Below are positions 8,836 to 11,063 of a DNA stretch of 11,063 nucleotides, one piece after another; positions within the stretch are counted from its first letter, which is position 1; the number at the start of each line of letters is the position of its first letter. The position numbers were made by a program, and so were the translations under genes. A model generated the notes under the pieces. The model saw only the letters and a program-made list of their open reading frames with translations. It did not search any database and was not told where the DNA came from. Origin of the DNA: Saccoglossus kowalevskii (taxonomy: Eukaryota > Hemichordata > Enteropneusta > Harrimaniidae); NCBI RefSeq assembly GCF_000003605.2, contig NW_003147280.1, positions 103,869 through 114,931 of the forward strand, given 5' to 3'.

Positions 8836-8939
8836 AAAAAAATCCTGGCCCACCACTGCCATTGCAGCAGCCAAAAACTGATTTTTGAATACTTTCGCCC
8901 CAAATGTATTACCTCCTACCAGTTTTGTAATAGCAATGT

Positions 8940-10949
8940 TCAGATGATCATGCTTTTTATTTTGGCTACGTTGCGCACTGGTAAGAGATCACCGACGCCG
9001 ACGTTGTTACACTGTATCAACGTAATCCCAACGCAACTTTGAATGAACTATAAATGCTGCCTTCATTCTTGAAAATACTGTTACAAAACGGTTGGAAATA
9101 ATAAATGTAACAGCAGAATACGTCCTAGTAATAAACTGAGTGACTTCTAAATACTGAATGGTTTTTGCGAACTTCGTATACAGGGCCCATTTAGTTATAA
9201 ACTGACGTTAGCTTCACGTTCATGTCCTACCATGGAAACAGCCAAAAACATGTTGCTTGTTTTTTTGAGCGGAGTGGATCGTCAACCAGCCTACCGGCTT
9301 GTATTGACTATGTCCCGGACTGTTTACTAGTACTTACTTACTTGTCAGTGTCTGACTGTTATATACAGCCCAGAACACGTCAGAATAGTAAAAAAAAAAA
9401 GTCAGGGAATGTCAGTTGCCCGTGCCTTGAGAGCCGTTGAACCAATACACTCTGTCGCCCTTCGCCGCCCACAGCATAGATATGATTTTTTATTGCATAG
9501 AAAAGAACACTAAATGCAGCTATCCTGGTCACCAATCGAATCATCAATTTTCATGATTTATGCAACTGGTATTTCCATCTATTTGCTTAATGGTCTGAAC
9601 TTTAAAATTGTCAAGTTTGAGAGTGTGTTTTTACGTACAGTGACGCGAACATTCAACGTGTTGAACAGGAAGTCCATCTTGGGCTAGTGGCAATGTAAAA
9701 TTTTAGAGAGTACAGGAAATGTTTCAGTAAGTAATTGTTATGCATATCAAAATCATTTATTGGAACAGAACATGTTATATTCACCAAAAACAACGTTGCC
9801 ACATTTCTAGGCATATAACGATTTGGAAACAAAAGAAATCGTCCTATCCAAACGACCTGCGTCCTTGAGAATCTAGCCTTATCACCTTTGCCTTTCGAGT
9901 GAAAAAAATCGAAACTACGCGGCGATAAATACCTCAATTACATTTTGATTTTAGTAATAGAGGTTAAAAACTGTGTTTATGCTATGAGAAAGTGCAGATC
10001 TTGCACAAACTTTAGTGCAAATAAATTTTTGCGTATCACGGCGAACGCAATTTAATGCGAGTGAACTTCCCTAGCTATATGAGTGTCCAATATGGTGACC
10101 AAGGGCTGAAACATTGTTATGCAAATTAGCTTTTATTGAAAATTTTAGTTTTCTCGGCGATATCTACGTGAATTTGGACCAAAATGTTATTGGCAAGACT
10201 CAGAATACGACTGTGACAGCCACTGAAACGCAATTGAAGGCAAATGAACACGTCAAGCAAAAAAGACTTTTTCGAGTCAAAGCGTAAAATGGAGGCACAT
10301 ACCATTTTGACTCTTGAGGGGAATGGAAATCAGTTGATTAGAGGGTGTCACAATAAAAGCAAGTATATCGTTTTTATGCTATGAAAAAATGCAGACCTTG
10401 ACATATTTTTTAGACTTTAGTACAACGTCATTTTTGTTTGATTACCTAACGTTTTTAGATTCATTTGCTGCAAGTTACAGAGCACATACCTAAGCGGCCG
10501 TCCTTCAGCAAATAATGAAACAAAGGCATTTTCGATGTTGAAATCGCTAAACTCATCCTTTTTACGCAAACTGGGAAGTTTGAATTACTAAACAAAGTAC
10601 AGGACGATGAAGATAAAATAACCAAGAATCAACACATACCAAAAATTATATCTCAAAAGTGAATATTCGTTGTGTATTTTAAGTCTAATCGGACCATAAG
10701 TGGAAATGTGTTAGTACTCTAAATATCAAAACATATTTTAGTATAAGGTAGTAACAAACATGGCTTTGCATTCATCAAAGTAAAAATAACCACATAAATA
10801 CTACCAAATATACATCAGGGTAAATACTATGTTAGTCACAGTGACTCAAATTGGTGATTATGTACTGCATCATGGTGGGTCTTCCACCCAGCCAGACATT
10901 AGGGAAAAGGCCCACCTTATCTGGTTGTATAAATGACCTGTCACTTTGA
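8940..10949. other. Intergenic stretch, relatively CpG-rich, no convincing gene
   Basis: No protein family is recognisable on either strand. The longest ATG frame (9222-9440, 72 codons) has no known motif. The stretch has clearly more CpG than the VASH side (for example CACCGACGCCGACG near 8990, CGCCCTTCGCCGCC near 9454, CACGGCGAACGC near 10037). It contains an A11 run at 9390-9400, a diverged direct repeat (9976 and 10373) and a hairpin at 10274-10313. Confidence 0.45.
9976..10440. repeat. Diverged direct repeat pair about 397 bp apart
   Basis: 9976-10003 and 10373-10400 share TTTATGCTATGARAAARTGC and then AGAYCTTG, with 3 differences in 28. A weaker match follows (ACTTTAGT and ATTTTTG in the same order). 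The sequence between the copies is not itself repeated. Confidence 0.55.
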
Positions 10950-11063
10950 CTGGTTCACCATCTTAATGCATCTGCACAGCCAAATTGTAAAGACTTTGTC
11001 TTTGCTGCACTGTGTGATTTGGATCAACATGAGCAGGTTTTAGAGTATCTGTGTGCATTAAAG
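10950..11063 (+). CDS. Possible exon of an unrecognised downstream gene, cut by the window end
   Basis: After an in-frame TGA at 10947-10949 one frame stays open for 38 codons to the last base. It includes PNCKDFVFAALCDLDQHEQV then LEYLCALK, which has the even, amphipathic look of a helical coding segment. A usable acceptor (CTTAAT as branch-like sequence, then GCATCTGCACAG ending 10979) would start the exon at 10980. I do not recognise the protein. A repeat-derived or chance open frame is also possible, given its short length. Confidence 0.3.
   Translation, partial: MVHHLNASAQPNCKDFVFAALCDLDQHEQVLEYLCALK

Larger units (their letters stand above)
7524..8935. repeat. Composite repeat: duplicated A-B unit, second copy split by a tandem array
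   Basis: Segment A (7524-7590, CTGTGATTTTTTGGC to GGTAGGT) recurs at 7754-7820. Segment B (7591-7680, TTGGCCCACC, then CAGCCAAAAA, then AAATGTAT) recurs at 8842-8935. In the first copy A runs straight into B; in the second, about 1.02 kb lies between them (7821-8841). It has no credible coding frame. It looks like one repeat family inserted in, or expanded inside, another. The family name is not recognised. Confidence 0.7.

Noticed and set aside
8664-9042. Overlapping open frames on both strands
   Set aside because: They run through the CA microsatellite, the hairpin and segment B; the Val/Ser/Cys run on the minus strand is just the translated CA repeat.
9222-9440. 72-codon ATG frame as a confirmed gene
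   Set aside because: It has no motif, runs through an A11 tract (giving KKKK), and competes with a second ATG frame at 9232 with a better start context. Kept only as part of the CpG-zone finding.
9445-9475. Pyrimidine-rich stretch ending CCCACAG as a splice acceptor
   Set aside because: The sequence after it closes within 13 codons in the frame read from the junction and looks non-coding, so no exon could be supported.
9653-9937. 94-codon open frame on the minus strand
   Set aside because: It starts at a TTG codon, has no family resemblance, and no splice or promoter context could be seen.
10861-10885. GGTGGGTCTTCCACCC hairpin as a terminator or RNA gene
   Set aside because: The stem is short, there is no T-run, and in a eukaryotic setting such a hairpin has no termination meaning; no tRNA boxes are present.

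Overview
The window is AT-rich, intron-containing animal DNA, most likely from a marine invertebrate. The species cannot be fixed from the sequence. The one gene I recognise with confidence is vasohibin (VASH), the tubulin carboxypeptidase that removes the C-terminal tyrosine of alpha-tubulin. Its last five coding exons lie on the + strand between 732 and 3789. All exons join in frame through GT-AG introns, and they cover about 201 C-terminal residues, including the active-site histidine and serine. The catalytic cysteine and the N-terminal half must lie upstream of the window.

Layout: 1-640 is the 3' end of a degenerate non-LTR (LINE-type) retrotransposon in the intron just upstream of the first visible VASH exon. 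732-3789 is VASH; its third visible intron carries a 311-bp MITE-like element with 23-bp inverted ends. 3790 to about 4845 is the probable 3' UTR, with a good poly(A) signal at 4817. From about 4850 to 7500 I see AT-rich intergenic DNA with no convincing gene. 7524 to about 8935 is a composite repeat: a short A-B unit is duplicated, and the second copy is split by about 1 kb of degenerate tandem repeats that end in a CA-rich stretch and a hairpin. 8940-10940 is non-coding as far as I can tell, richer in CpG than the VASH side, with a diverged direct repeat and a hairpin. The last 114 bases stay open in one + strand frame and may hold an exon of the next gene.

The genes do not form a pathway here. 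The window is a single housekeeping-type cytoskeletal enzyme gene followed by repeat-rich intergenic DNA. Most of the unexplained structure comes from non-autonomous mobile elements, and several look undescribed at this resolution. I found no tRNA, rRNA or CRISPR array.
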